Shown here: positions 8,783-17,288 of the stretch, piece after piece
Layout: each line of letters starts with the position of its first letter
How positions within the stretch are numbered: the first letter of the stretch is position 1
Assembly: GCA_002492525.1 (NCBI GenBank)
Contig: DKZA01000010.1
Location: 29,347 to 93,346 of the forward strand
From: Lachnospiraceae bacterium UBA7086
GTDB taxonomy: Bacteria; Bacillota; Clostridia; Lachnospirales; Lachnospiraceae
Direction of reading: 5' to 3'
Length of the DNA: 64,000 bases
Made by a program: the position numbers and the translations under genes
Notes under the pieces: generated by a model
The model's database searches: none
Seen by the model: only the letters and a program-made list of their open reading frames with translations
Told to the model about the DNA's origin: nothing

Positions 8783-8810
8783 TTTACTTATTCCGAATAT
8801 ATGATATAGT
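8783..8810 (+). promoter_or_regulatory. Candidate promoter of the GGDEF gene
   Basis: TTTACT (8783-8788) and TATAGT (8805-8810) are 16 bases apart and lie about 30 bases before the ATG. The -35 match is moderate. Confidence 0.4.
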
Positions 8811-8841
8811 AGTTATAAATTCATGGAAAGGAATAAGTGAA

Positions 8842-10329
8842 ATGTTGGTGCTTGTGAAGACATCGGCCGCATGTCTTTTGATGATGATATATATGATAGG
8901 GTTTTATTATAGGAAGCCACATATTCCGATTAAGTCTACAAGAATATTTCAGTGGCTTATTGTTGCTGCGGTATTGAGTTCTTTATTTGATCTGATCACC
9001 ATCTGTACGGTAAACAGCAGAGATGTGGTGCCGGATTCTTTGAATCTGGCTGCCCATATTATATATCTGTTGTCTATTCTGGGATATGTTTATCTTTTAT
9101 TTATCTATATGAGAAGCTATCTGGAAACAAATCTGCGATTTTCTAATGCGGTAAAAATACTTCACAGCCTGCCTTTTATCGTATCGACTGTGGGGATTTT
9201 TCTGTTGCCCATCACTTATGTTCATGGTAAAACAACAGATTATTCTTTGGGGCCCAAGGCATATGCGCTGTACGCAAGTCTGGTGATTTATCTGCTTTTG
9301 ATTCTGTATTACAGTCTTCGCTATTGGAAGATTATGGATGAGGATAAAAGGCTTGCGATTGTACTTGCGGTGCCTCTTTATGCGGTCACGGCACTGATTC
9401 AGATGCTGATTCCGGAAACTTTAGTGGTGGTGGTCTGTTCAACATTGATTCTTCTGGGACTGATACTGAGTAATGAGAATACGGAAAAGTATGTGGATGA
9501 GAAGACCACATTGTTTAATCAGTACTCTTTTGAGAAGGTGTTGGAAGAATTTGATTTTGAGAAACAAAAGCTTGTTATAGCCGTTCTTTGTTTTTGCAAG
9601 ACAGAGAATACTCTGGACTGGAAACAGGATGTGCTGATCTTAAATGATATTCATAAAGAGATAAAACAATATCATTTGTATGGATATCGTGTGGGTGAAA
9701 ACGGCGTCGTTTTTATCAGCAGTGCTGAAGAGAAAGCCAGAATCATGCTGGAGAGAATCCGGGATAATGTGGAAAATAAATATGGCAAAGATACCATAAA
9801 TATTGAAACGAAAATACTTACGAAAGATGCTACGGTTACCAAAAACAGTTGTATGCGCAATATCATTGTTTTCTGTTCGGAGATAGGCAGCCGGCTTGCC
9901 TATATTGATTATCTGACCAATATCTATAACCGTAACGCTTTGGAGCGGGATCTGGATAAGCAGGAAACAGAAGGTGTTTTTTACTTTATGGCTGATTTGA
10001 ACGGTCTTAAATTTGTGAATGATACGATTGGTCATTCCGCCGGTGATAAAATGCTGCAGGGGTTCGCCCATCTGCTGGTAGATGCTGTAGGAGAAGACGG
10101 AAGGGCATACCGGCAGGGCGGAGATGAATTCGCGGTATTATACAATAAAAATCCATTGGATTTTATACACAATTTAGAGAAACGGTGTGAAGAATATAAT
10201 CAGGCCAGTCCGATCCCTATTAGTTATGCCATTGGTTATTGTCTGGTGGAAGAGGAGGGATTCCGGGATGTGGCAGACCGGATGATGTATGAGGATAAAC
10301 GACGGAAAAAACAGCAGGGAGTAAGATAG
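8842..10329 (+). CDS. Membrane-bound GGDEF protein (putative diguanylate cyclase)
   Basis: 495 residues. Six or seven membrane helices fill about 1-215, followed by a middle soluble region (220-340) that I do not recognise, and a C-terminal GGDEF domain from about 345. The active-site loop is intact: RQGGDEFAVL, with GGDEF at 426-430, and the upstream DLNGLKFVNDTIGHSAGD carries the metal and substrate residues. This predicts synthesis of cyclic di-GMP from GTP in response to a membrane or extracellular cue. The RxxD inhibitory site five residues before GGDEF is missing (GEDG is found there), so product inhibition by that route is unlikely. A GGAAAGGAA site precedes ATG 8842. Confidence 0.88.
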   Translation: MLVLVKTSAACLLMMIYMIGFYYRKPHIPIKSTRIFQWLIVAAVLSSLFDLITICTVNSRDVVPDSLNLAAHIIYLLSILGYVYLLFIYMRSYLETNLRFSNAVKILHSLPFIVSTVGIFLLPITYVHGKTTDYSLGPKAYALYASLVIYLLLILYYSLRYWKIMDEDKRLAIVLAVPLYAVTALIQMLIPETLVVVVCSTLILLGLILSNENTEKYVDEKTTLFNQYSFEKVLEEFDFEKQKLVIAVLCFCKTENTLDWKQDVLILNDIHKEIKQYHLYGYRVGENGVVFISSAEEKARIMLERIRDNVENKYGKDTINIETKILTKDATVTKNSCMRNIIVFCSEIGSRLAYIDYLTNIYNRNALERDLDKQETEGVFYFMADLNGLKFVNDTIGHSAGDKMLQGFAHLLVDAVGEDGRAYRQGGDEFAVLYNKNPLDFIHNLEKRCEEYNQASPIPISYAIGYCLVEEEGFRDVADRMMYEDKRRKKQQGVR

Positions 10330-10372
10330 AGCCTTATTTGTGGAAATGGATATGACAGAGGAGTGACAGAGT

Positions 10373-11749
10373 ATGGAGCTTATCAAGAAATTTCTGGAGC
10401 CTGTGGATATGACGGAAGGTTCTCCCTGGAAAAAGATCGTTCTTTTTGCGGTCCCTATGTTGGTGGGTAATATTGCACAGCAGCTTTATAACACAGTGGA
10501 CAGTGTGGTAGTGGGCAATTATGTAGGGGATAACGCACTGGCCGCGGTGGGCAGCGCGGGCCCCATTCTGAATCTGCTGATTGTTTTGTTTGTGGGTATC
10601 AGTGTGGGTGCAGGTATTATGGTGTCCCAGTACTTTGGGGCGAAGGACAGGGAAAAACTGTCCATAACCATCGGAAACTGCATTACGCTGACAGCCATTG
10701 CCACGCTGTTTGTAATGGTAGCGGCATCCCTGGTAGCGCGGCCTCTTCTGGAGCTTCTGGATACGCCGGCGTCGATTATAGATTGGTGTCATTCCTATCT
10801 GTTGATATTGTTTATCGGTTCGGCAGGTCTGGCTTATTATAATATCCTGAGCGGTATACTGCGCGGATTGGGAGATTCCATGTCGGCACTAGCTTATCTG
10901 CTGGTCTCTACCGTAATCAATATTGTCCTGGATCTTTTGTTTGTGGCGAAACTTGGCATGGGCGTCAATGGGGTGGCGTTAGCGACGGTGATTGCCCAGC
11001 TTATCTCTGCACTGCTTTGTCAGCTGCGCCTGATGCAGATGAAAGAATATTTTGATTTGAGGAAAGACCATCTTAAGGTACAGAAGGAGTACAGCGGTAA
11101 GATTATCCGTCTGGGACTGCCTTCTGGGATTACCCAGGCCATTCTTTCCATGGCCATGATCGTGGTACAGTCTCTGACCAACAGTTTTGGGGAAATGTTC
11201 ATTGCGGCCAACGTAATTGTCATGCGCGTGGACGGTTTTGCCATGATGCCTAACTTTTCTTTCGGTACGGCGATGACTACCTATGCGGGACAGAATGTGG
11301 GGGCCAGACGGGATGACAGAGTGGAGAGCGGCGCGAAACAGGGAACGCTGATCGCGGCAGTGACTTCCGCCGTGATCACCGGACTGATTCTGATATTTGG
11401 CAAAACACTCATGGGTATCTTTACGAAAACACCGGAACTGGTGGAGCTAAGCCGCGATATGATGGGGATTCTGGCGGTGGGCTATATTGCCATGGCAGTA
11501 ACGCAGAGCCTGTCCGGGGTGATGCGCGGCGCGGGCGACACCATGACCCCGATGTGGATTTCCATTGTGACCACCATCTGTATCCGGGTACCGGTTGCTT
11601 ACGGGATTTCTTATCTGACCAGGACACCGCAGCTTCCAAACGGCAGGCAGGAATGTATTTTTATCTCTCTGTTGATTTCGTGGATTCTTGGGGCATTGAT
11701 TACCTTTGTATTTTATAAGCGGGGAAAGTGGAAAGAGAAGGCGGTGTAG
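10373..11749 (+). CDS. MATE family efflux transporter
   Basis: 458 residues and 12 predicted membrane helices in two repeats. VPMLVGNIAQQLYNTVDSVVVG near the start and SGVMRGAGDTMTPMW in the second half are typical of MATE multidrug or metabolite exporters driven by sodium or protons. The start ATG 10373 follows GAGGAG by about ten bases. It stands 43 bases after the GGDEF gene in the same direction and could be cotranscribed. It is the last housekeeping-like gene before the accessory block. The substrate cannot be named from sequence. It is not a close paralogue of the MepA-like pump at 58325. Confidence 0.9.
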   Translation: MELIKKFLEPVDMTEGSPWKKIVLFAVPMLVGNIAQQLYNTVDSVVVGNYVGDNALAAVGSAGPILNLLIVLFVGISVGAGIMVSQYFGAKDREKLSITIGNCITLTAIATLFVMVAASLVARPLLELLDTPASIIDWCHSYLLILFIGSAGLAYYNILSGILRGLGDSMSALAYLLVSTVINIVLDLLFVAKLGMGVNGVALATVIAQLISALLCQLRLMQMKEYFDLRKDHLKVQKEYSGKIIRLGLPSGITQAILSMAMIVVQSLTNSFGEMFIAANVIVMRVDGFAMMPNFSFGTAMTTYAGQNVGARRDDRVESGAKQGTLIAAVTSAVITGLILIFGKTLMGIFTKTPELVELSRDMMGILAVGYIAMAVTQSLSGVMRGAGDTMTPMWISIVTTICIRVPVAYGISYLTRTPQLPNGRQECIFISLLISWILGALITFVFYKRGKWKEKAV

Positions 11750-11774
11750 GGTTGGGATTATCCTAAGCTTATGT

Positions 11775-12596
11775 TTATTTTTCAAAGTGTTTAGAAAAGT
11801 TTTCAGGTTTGATATATTGTTGAAGCGGCTTATAGGGAATCCTTTTTAATTTACCGAAGTTTGTGTCTTCGTTTAAATCCTTTCCCTCATTTTCTTTACG
11901 CCCATATGACGAATAATCCACCGGTTCATTAGCAGCCTTTTTTTGTTTTCCCTGTTTGCTTAAAATGGTTGGTGTTTCAAACTGGCCAAACCAACCGCCG
12001 TTAGAATTATACATGCGGCGGTCTCTGGCTAAAATACAATCATATACAGGGAAAACGTCAAAATCAATAATTGTAGGAGAGAAGAACCCTGTTTTTTCTT
12101 TGTTCTCCAACAGGGTATAAGCGATAACCAGCAACAGGTCTTTTTCTGGTTGAATGTTTTTAAAGGTTACTTTTTGTGTTAGGCGGGCAGAAGGTTCTCT
12201 CGGTGTGGAGGGCTTCTTCATTTTAATGTTGGGGTTGTCAACAAATAACAGTTTTAGCTCAAGTCTTATGCCTGAGGTATGTAAATAGTCAGGGTATCCT
12301 TCTCTGTCGCCGAGGATACCGTCATTTTTTCGCAGTCCTACAGAATCAAATATATTTGATTCTGTAATTTTAGATAACTGAGGGATACAGGCATCCATTA
12401 ACGAGCCAATGATCGTTCCGATTTGGGATGGCTCAAATGCTGATAAAATTTCTTTTGGTATAGATAAGATATTGAACGGTGCGTTGATTAGCGGCTGCAA
12501 AGTCTTTTTAATATTTTTAATGTTCTCAGCACTGACAGATTGAAAATCATGTTTTTTTACATATGCTTCATATTCTTCTTTTGTCATAAAAGCCAT
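11775..12596 (-). CDS. Putative type II restriction endonuclease (PD-ExK fold)
   Basis: 273 residues, with no membrane segment. The motif PDYLHTSGIRLELK gives Pro102, Asp103, Glu113 and Lys115, the catalytic PD-(D/E)xK pattern, preceded by an acidic GDREGY turn; LELKLLFVD then forms the expected core strand. I do not recognise a named restriction family. The context decides the call: the XRE controller gene ends on the same base where this gene starts (TAATG overlap at 12596), and an adenine methylase with a specificity-like partner is divergent. The start follows GGGAGGG by nine bases. It would cut unmodified foreign DNA. Confidence 0.65.
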   Translation of the reverse strand: MAFMTKEEYEAYVKKHDFQSVSAENIKNIKKTLQPLINAPFNILSIPKEILSAFEPSQIGTIIGSLMDACIPQLSKITESNIFDSVGLRKNDGILGDREGYPDYLHTSGIRLELKLLFVDNPNIKMKKPSTPREPSARLTQKVTFKNIQPEKDLLLVIAYTLLENKEKTGFFSPTIIDFDVFPVYDCILARDRRMYNSNGGWFGQFETPTILSKQGKQKKAANEPVDYSSYGRKENEGKDLNEDTNFGKLKRIPYKPLQQYIKPENFSKHFEK

Positions 12597-12838
12597 TATT
12601 TTTTCCCTCCCAGATATTTTTCCGGTAAAACATCTAAAATCGAGATACCAAGCGTATCAATCCACGATAGTAATTCAATGACATCCAATCGTCGTTCCCT
12701 GTTCTCAACTTTGGAAATAAAAGATTGATTTACATTCAGCAATTTTGCCATTTCTACTTGTGTAATCTTTTTGTTTATGCGGATAGTCCGCAGAACAGAA
12801 ATAATTTGTATGTAATCATCAGTGTATATGCTTTTCAT
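12596..12838 (-). CDS. XRE-family controller protein of the R-M locus
   Basis: 80 residues forming one Cro/CI-type helix-turn-helix: ITQVEMAKLLNVNQSFISKVENRERR is the recognition unit at about 25-50. Small proteins of this type next to nucleases are control (C) proteins that delay nuclease expression until the host is methylated. I place the start at ATG 12838, because AAAAGGAGG lies six bases upstream of it; the longer form starting at 12871 would run through that site. It overlaps the nuclease start by one base, so translation is probably coupled. The likely binding sites are the two dyads at 12864-12897, directly upstream. Confidence 0.85.
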   Translation of the reverse strand: MKSIYTDDYIQIISVLRTIRINKKITQVEMAKLLNVNQSFISKVENRERRLDVIELLSWIDTLGISILDVLPEKYLGGKK

Positions 12839-12863
12839 GAAAATCCTCCTTTTATGCATTATA

Positions 12864-12897
12864 TATTCCAAAAATGAATATTCAAAAATAGAATATT
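12864..12897. promoter_or_regulatory. Two overlapping operator dyads in the R-M divergent promoter region
   Basis: ATATTC-N7-GAATAT occurs twice, at 12864-12882 and 12879-12897, sharing the central GAATATTC. Each spacer is A-rich (CAAAAAT and AAAAATA). The two dyads are shifted by 15 bases. They lie between the divergent controller/nuclease and methylase/specificity units, as expected for paired C-protein operators. Confidence 0.7.
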
Positions 12898-12971
12898 ATA
12901 TGTGACAAAGACCACCGTCTTTACTTTTGAAAATCAGTGTGCTATGATTAATTTTAAAAGGAGATATGGCT

Positions 12972-14189
12972 ATGGCGAAAAGAAATTCTACTATTATTGA
13001 AACATTTGAAGCCGCATATCGACGACTGGAAGAAGTAATGCTGGCAAACTCTGGAGAGAATGAGTTTGAAGAGATATTTAAAATTGTACTTATTAAATTG
13101 TGGGAAGATTTGCATAATATTACAGATGTATGTACTCTTGACGATGCCAATCATATGTTAGCATTAATAGACAGGCTTTGGCCCGGGGTGCTTATTGAGA
13201 CAAGACTTAATATTTCCGAAGAGCAGTTTATGGTATGTTTTGATGTTATCCGGAACTTTTCGCTTATAGAAGATGGATATGAAGGTATTGATGGAATCTT
13301 TGAATATATTATTTCCCGTGAAAAAAAGGGAGTAAAAGGGCAGTTTTTCACGCCTCGATATCTTGTTGATTTTTGTGTCAACATTCTCAATCCTAAAATC
13401 AATGAAAGTATTTTGGACCCGGCGGCTGGGTCAGGAGCTTTTTTATATCATGCCTATTTGCACGGTAAAATAAATGGTGCCGATTTGTGGGAATTTGATT
13501 TTGATAATACCGCTGTCAGAACGGCACGTCTATTGATGTATGTTGGCGGGGTAGAAGGCGTTCATATTCATAAGGTCAACAGCCTTTTACAAAACAAAAC
13601 AAAAGTATCATTATATCAAAAAGGAATCAGTGATATTTCTACGACAATAGAGGATATCTTAAGGATCGAAAAGAAAAAAGATTTATTTGATATCATTATT
13701 ACAAATCCGCCGTTTGCAGGTGAAATTATCGAGCCGGATATTCTGGAAAGTTACAATATCTCTTATGGAAAAACAAGAATAGAAAGAGATGTGCTTTTTG
13801 TAGAGAGATGTATCAATTTATTAAATCCGGGAGGCAGAATGGCAATCATTCTTCCGGATAATATTTTTGGCAGTAAAGAGAATGAATCTTTACGACGTTG
13901 GATATATGATACATGCCGTGTTGTTGGGGTTGTAGGTATTCCAAGGAATGTATTTATGCCGCATACAGCGATCAAAACAAGCATTTTATTCTTAAAAAAA
14001 AGAGAAAAGAAGAGAGACTCATCCGAAAATATTTTTTTTGCTATCAGTGAACTTCCAGGTAAGGATAGTCGGGGAAATCTTTTATTCAAGGATGAAAGCG
14101 CAAGAACCTGGAAAAATGTTGATCACGACTTAGATCAGATTATTACAGAGTTTCAGGCATTTATTAATCATGAAAAAATTGGATGGTGA
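12972..14189 (+). CDS. N6-adenine DNA methyltransferase, HsdM-like
   Basis: 405 residues. The N-terminal helical part (1-110) and the linker QFFTPRYLVDF lead into the catalytic domain: SAM motif I DPAAGSGAFLYH at 149-160 and catalytic motif IV NPPF at 245-248. This order (gamma class) is that of type I HsdM and type IIB/IIG-like methylases. It is shorter than typical HsdM (about 500). ATG 12972 has AAAAGGAG with an eight-base gap; ATG 12966 is only two bases from it. The end overlaps the specificity gene by seven bases. It should protect host DNA from the adjacent nuclease. Confidence 0.88.
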   Translation: MAKRNSTIIETFEAAYRRLEEVMLANSGENEFEEIFKIVLIKLWEDLHNITDVCTLDDANHMLALIDRLWPGVLIETRLNISEEQFMVCFDVIRNFSLIEDGYEGIDGIFEYIISREKKGVKGQFFTPRYLVDFCVNILNPKINESILDPAAGSGAFLYHAYLHGKINGADLWEFDFDNTAVRTARLLMYVGGVEGVHIHKVNSLLQNKTKVSLYQKGISDISTTIEDILRIEKKKDLFDIIITNPPFAGEIIEPDILESYNISYGKTRIERDVLFVERCINLLNPGGRMAIILPDNIFGSKENESLRRWIYDTCRVVGVVGIPRNVFMPHTAIKTSILFLKKREKKRDSSENIFFAISELPGKDSRGNLLFKDESARTWKNVDHDLDQIITEFQAFINHEKIGW

Positions 14190-14839
14190 TAAGAATGGCT
14201 ATATGTGTTGTAAAAAAAACAACGAATTTAGGGACACAGTTTGTATTAACTCCAGAGCGATATAATCCGAAGAGGCGTATGAATTTATCTGTTGAAAATG
14301 ACGGGATACTACTTTCGGAAATTGTTACTTTAGAAAATGATATGGTCTCTTCAAAAAAGAATTCTTCTGCTTGGTATCAAATAAATACATCGGATGCTAT
14401 GGGGGGATATTTAAGGATTCCATCCAATCCGGAAAGACTTAACAGTAATAAAAAGCATATCCGGTACGGAGATATTATTATATCTCGTCTGCGTCCTTAT
14501 CTTCGTCAGGTTGCCTATGTTGATATAGCTGCAGATGAGCAGCTTTGTGTTTCAACAGAATTTTATGTACTTCGCGCAAGGAACAAGGAATCCATTGCAT
14601 TTTTAGTGCCGTTTTTGCTTTCTGACGCAGCCCAGACTGTTTTTGCAAATGCAGTAGAAGGGAGCCAGCATCCCAGGTTCAAGGAAGATGATTTGCTGCA
14701 TTTGATTGTTCCGTCCCAGTTATTTCAGGAAAGAGGGAGGATATCCCAGGATGTTATCAGCGCTGTCAATCAGTATAGAGAATATGAAAAATTCATAGAA
14801 ACAACAATTAGCCACGTCAATAGTATAATGCCAATATAA
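14183..14839 (+). CDS. Half-size specificity subunit (single target-recognition domain, HsdS-like)
   Basis: 218 residues. The segment IRYGDIIISRLRPYLRQ followed by CVSTEFYVLRA is the conserved core of a type I S-subunit target-recognition domain, and the C-terminal 35 residues (QDVISAVNQYREYEKFIETT) are a helical spacer. Full HsdS has two such domains; here there is only one, so it may dimerise to read a symmetric site, or read a half-site with the nuclease. It overlaps the methylase by seven bases, which points to coupled translation and a fixed complex. An alternative start is ATG 14195. No HsdR helicase gene is present. Confidence 0.78.
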   Translation: MVIRMAICVVKKTTNLGTQFVLTPERYNPKRRMNLSVENDGILLSEIVTLENDMVSSKKNSSAWYQINTSDAMGGYLRIPSNPERLNSNKKHIRYGDIIISRLRPYLRQVAYVDIAADEQLCVSTEFYVLRARNKESIAFLVPFLLSDAAQTVFANAVEGSQHPRFKEDDLLHLIVPSQLFQERGRISQDVISAVNQYREYEKFIETTISHVNSIMPI

Positions 14840-14957
14840 ATATATTGGTGGTAATTTTTATTTGCAGTGTATTATATTTTTATAGCAAGATTGAGATTTC
14901 TATTTTGCTTAAATCATAAATCATGGGTCAAGTGTACCATGCCCCTTTGCATTGCCA

Positions 14958-15164
14958 TTAAGGCGAATCCTTTATATGTTCCGCAATATCATTTAATCCG
15001 CAATCCAGCACATCGCATAACTTATCCAGCGTATTGGTACTTACACTTTCATTTTTGCGCAGCCGGTCAAGCTGGCCGGTACTGATTCCATAGGTGTTAA
15101 TCAGTTTATATTGTGAGATACCGCGCTTCTTTAAAGTTTCCCAGAGTTTTGTATATATGATCAT
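14958..15164 (-). CDS. XRE-family transcriptional regulator
   Basis: 68 residues, a minimal Cro/CI-type helix-turn-helix: GISQYKLINTYGISTGQLDRLRKN is the DNA-binding part and TNTLDKLCDVLDCGLNDI the closing helices. Proteins of this kind repress a neighbouring promoter. GGAGAG lies six bases before ATG 15164. It is divergent from the three-gene GTPase operon, and the palindrome in that operon's promoter spacer (15256-15269) is its most likely site. It has no effector domain, so any inducing signal must act through another protein or through its level. Confidence 0.85.
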   Translation of the reverse strand: MIIYTKLWETLKKRGISQYKLINTYGISTGQLDRLRKNESVSTNTLDKLCDVLDCGLNDIAEHIKDSP

Positions 15165-15246
15165 TTTATCTCTCCATCATTTTGTTGCACCGCATAAAAG
15201 TCCTGTCTGTGTTAGGTATGATATAAGGATACGTGCGAAAAAAGCC

Positions 15247-15275
15247 TTGCGTAATGCCCGATATCGGGCTATACT
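15247..15275 (+). promoter_or_regulatory. Promoter with palindromic operator for the GTPase operon
   Basis: TTGCGT (15247-15252) and TATACT (15270-15275) are 17 bases apart. The spacer contains the perfect 14-base palindrome GCCCGATATCGGGC (15256-15269). A repressor bound there would cover the promoter. Confidence 0.6.
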
Positions 15276-15321
15276 TAAAACGGAAATGTATTTTGTAGAA
15301 AAAAGGGAAACGGAGGGAATC

Positions 15322-17247
15322 ATGGAAACGCCAAATATACTATGTGAGAAAAGAGAACAGATTATACTTAATGATCTGTTTGAGGATTTTAAGATTTTAT
15401 TGCAGGACAGCGATGCGGCGGAAGAGAAGGAAAAGGTAAAAAACAGTCTCAAAAAAATGGCAGACAATACTACGTATCTGATTCTAGGCGAGGAAGGGGC
15501 TGGCAAGACCAGTCTTTTAAATGCGCTGTTTCAGGAGATGACATCTTTTGCGGATGATTTTGCCGGGGAAATATGTGAATACCGTTGGGGAGAACAGGAT
15601 CTGACAACGCCCCCGGTGGACGGTATCCAGAAGAAATTTGTCACCATGGAAAATATGAGGGGCCTTTCCATTGTGGATACCAAAGGGATCAATCGGTTTA
15701 CGGAAGAAGCCAGAAAGAAAGTAAAAGAACAGATAGAAAGAAGCAGTGCTGTTTTTGTTGTTTTTGATGCAGAGCATATCAGGAGCCCGAAACTGTGGGA
15801 TATTCTGGAAGGCTGTCCGCAGAAAAGAATGATATTTTTCCTCACAAAGTGCGATCTGCTTTCCGGGAAGGACTTACATAGCAATGTAGAAAAACTCAAA
15901 AGTTATATGGAAGAAAGCGGGATATCCGCGCCGCTGTTCCCAATCAGTCATCACAAGAAAAAGATTCGCGGGGACATCATGGCAATCGATGAGGTGCGTA
16001 CCTATATCAGGGATAACGTGGTGGGTAACAATCCGATGCTGAACAGACAGATGGAAAATGTGGCCGAGATGAAGAGAATCATCGTCCAGTTAAAAGATTC
16101 CTTTGCCCTCAGGAAGCAACAGTATGTGTCTGACTTTGAAATCCTGCAGAAAATCAATCGTTCATTGGATACTTATATGCTTAACCATAAGAAGTTTCTG
16201 GATACTTTTATCGGAAAAGTGGCAGCAGAGATTAATAAGGACATTGATAGTTATGAGAGGGAGATTATTTCTAAGCTAGATCCCTATAAGATTAAGGAAC
16301 GATTTAAGAAAAGGGAAGACTTTGAGGATTATCTGAACATGGTCAATGAGAATTACAGAACCATGATGAGTGATTCCATCAATCGTAAGACCATAGAAGC
16401 CATCAAGAGCTGCCTGCAAGATTTGGAAATTGTTTTTAACGAGGCTACAGGATACTTTAACAAAAGAGAAAATATCCTGGCGCTAAATGACAAGTTCTAC
16501 GGAACACTTTCCCAAAGCCGCAGGCAGATGTCCGATGAAACCAGGGAGATGGTGGTTTCCACAGGAGAATTATACCGCACGCTAAGCGATGCATCGGAGA
16601 ATCTGTTTATGCAGATCTGGAATGAACGTAAGAAGTATGATGCCAGTATCAGAATGCACAAAGCCTTATCTAATATAGGTGGTGGTACGTTAGGCGGTGC
16701 AGCAGGTGCGGGTATAGGACTGGCAGGCCTACATTTATTGACAGGTGGCGGTGCGGTGGCTGCGAGTAGTGCTGCAGTAGCTGCGGGTAGTGGTGCGGCA
16801 ACTGTGGGTGGTACTGCGCTAGCTGCGGGTAGCGGTGCGGCAGCTGTGGGTGGTACTGCGACAGCTGCGGGTGCTACGGGTGTTGCTGTGGCAGGTGCAA
16901 GCGTATTTGCGATTGCAGGGCTGGTGGTAATTGGTGTGATTGCCGGGGCAGTGTTGTTTAGGTATATTTCCAAGAGCTTTTTTGATCCCAAGTCTGCGGA
17001 CAAGATGGAGGAGAATACCCGGAAATGCATAGAGCAGTTTAAAAAAGAGGTAGACCATACCAGAATAGAGATGATCGAACAGGTCACCGGGCAGATTACC
17101 ACTATTTTTGAGAATGAACTTGCCAACGTGGATAATTGTTTTACGGAGTTTCGCATGTCTGTCAATATCGATGAAAGAAAGATTCCTCTTTTGGAACAGC
17201 GTATGCAGGAGGCGGAAAATTTACTGTTAAAAATAGAAACTATTTAG
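15322..17247 (+). CDS. Dynamin-like GTPase with glycine-rich membrane segment
   Basis: 641 residues. A G domain covers about 50-230: P-loop GEEGAGKT at 56-63, G3 DTKG at 119-122 and G4 TKCD at 175-178. A long helical region (about 245-450) follows, then a glycine/alanine-rich hydrophobic stretch (about 452-550) that can insert in membranes, and a final helical tail with FDPKSADKMEENTRKC. This order resembles bacterial dynamin-like or IRG-type membrane GTPases. ATG 15322 follows GGAGGG; the frame runs further upstream to 15094 but crosses the promoter. It heads an operon with a membrane coiled-coil protein and a zinc-ribbon protein. The cellular role is unknown; membrane remodelling or phage defence is inference. 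Confidence 0.75.
   Translation: METPNILCEKREQIILNDLFEDFKILLQDSDAAEEKEKVKNSLKKMADNTTYLILGEEGAGKTSLLNALFQEMTSFADDFAGEICEYRWGEQDLTTPPVDGIQKKFVTMENMRGLSIVDTKGINRFTEEARKKVKEQIERSSAVFVVFDAEHIRSPKLWDILEGCPQKRMIFFLTKCDLLSGKDLHSNVEKLKSYMEESGISAPLFPISHHKKKIRGDIMAIDEVRTYIRDNVVGNNPMLNRQMENVAEMKRIIVQLKDSFALRKQQYVSDFEILQKINRSLDTYMLNHKKFLDTFIGKVAAEINKDIDSYEREIISKLDPYKIKERFKKREDFEDYLNMVNENYRTMMSDSINRKTIEAIKSCLQDLEIVFNEATGYFNKRENILALNDKFYGTLSQSRRQMSDETREMVVSTGELYRTLSDASENLFMQIWNERKKYDASIRMHKALSNIGGGTLGGAAGAGIGLAGLHLLTGGGAVAASSAAVAAGSGAATVGGTALAAGSGAAAVGGTATAAGATGVAVAGASVFAIAGLVVIGVIAGAVLFRYISKSFFDPKSADKMEENTRKCIEQFKKEVDHTRIEMIEQVTGQITTIFENELANVDNCFTEFRMSVNIDERKIPLLEQRMQEAENLLLKIETI
16780..16863 (+). repeat. 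42-bp tandem repeat inside the GTPase gene
   Basis: Two 42-base units (16780-16821 and 16822-16863) encode AAGSGAATVGGTAL and AAGSGAAAVGGTAT. They differ at a few bases. Partial copies lie on both sides. They lengthen the glycine-rich membrane segment in frame. Confidence 0.8.
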
Positions 17248-17288
17248 AGCATAAATACCTATGTTGCGAAAGGAACAGGTTTATCAAA

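Noticed and set aside
16497..17165. A 222-codon open frame on the minus strand within the GTPase gene
   Set aside because: It is rich in Pro/Ala and is the mirror of the glycine-rich repeat; the plus-strand frame has complete GTPase motifs and a ribosome site.
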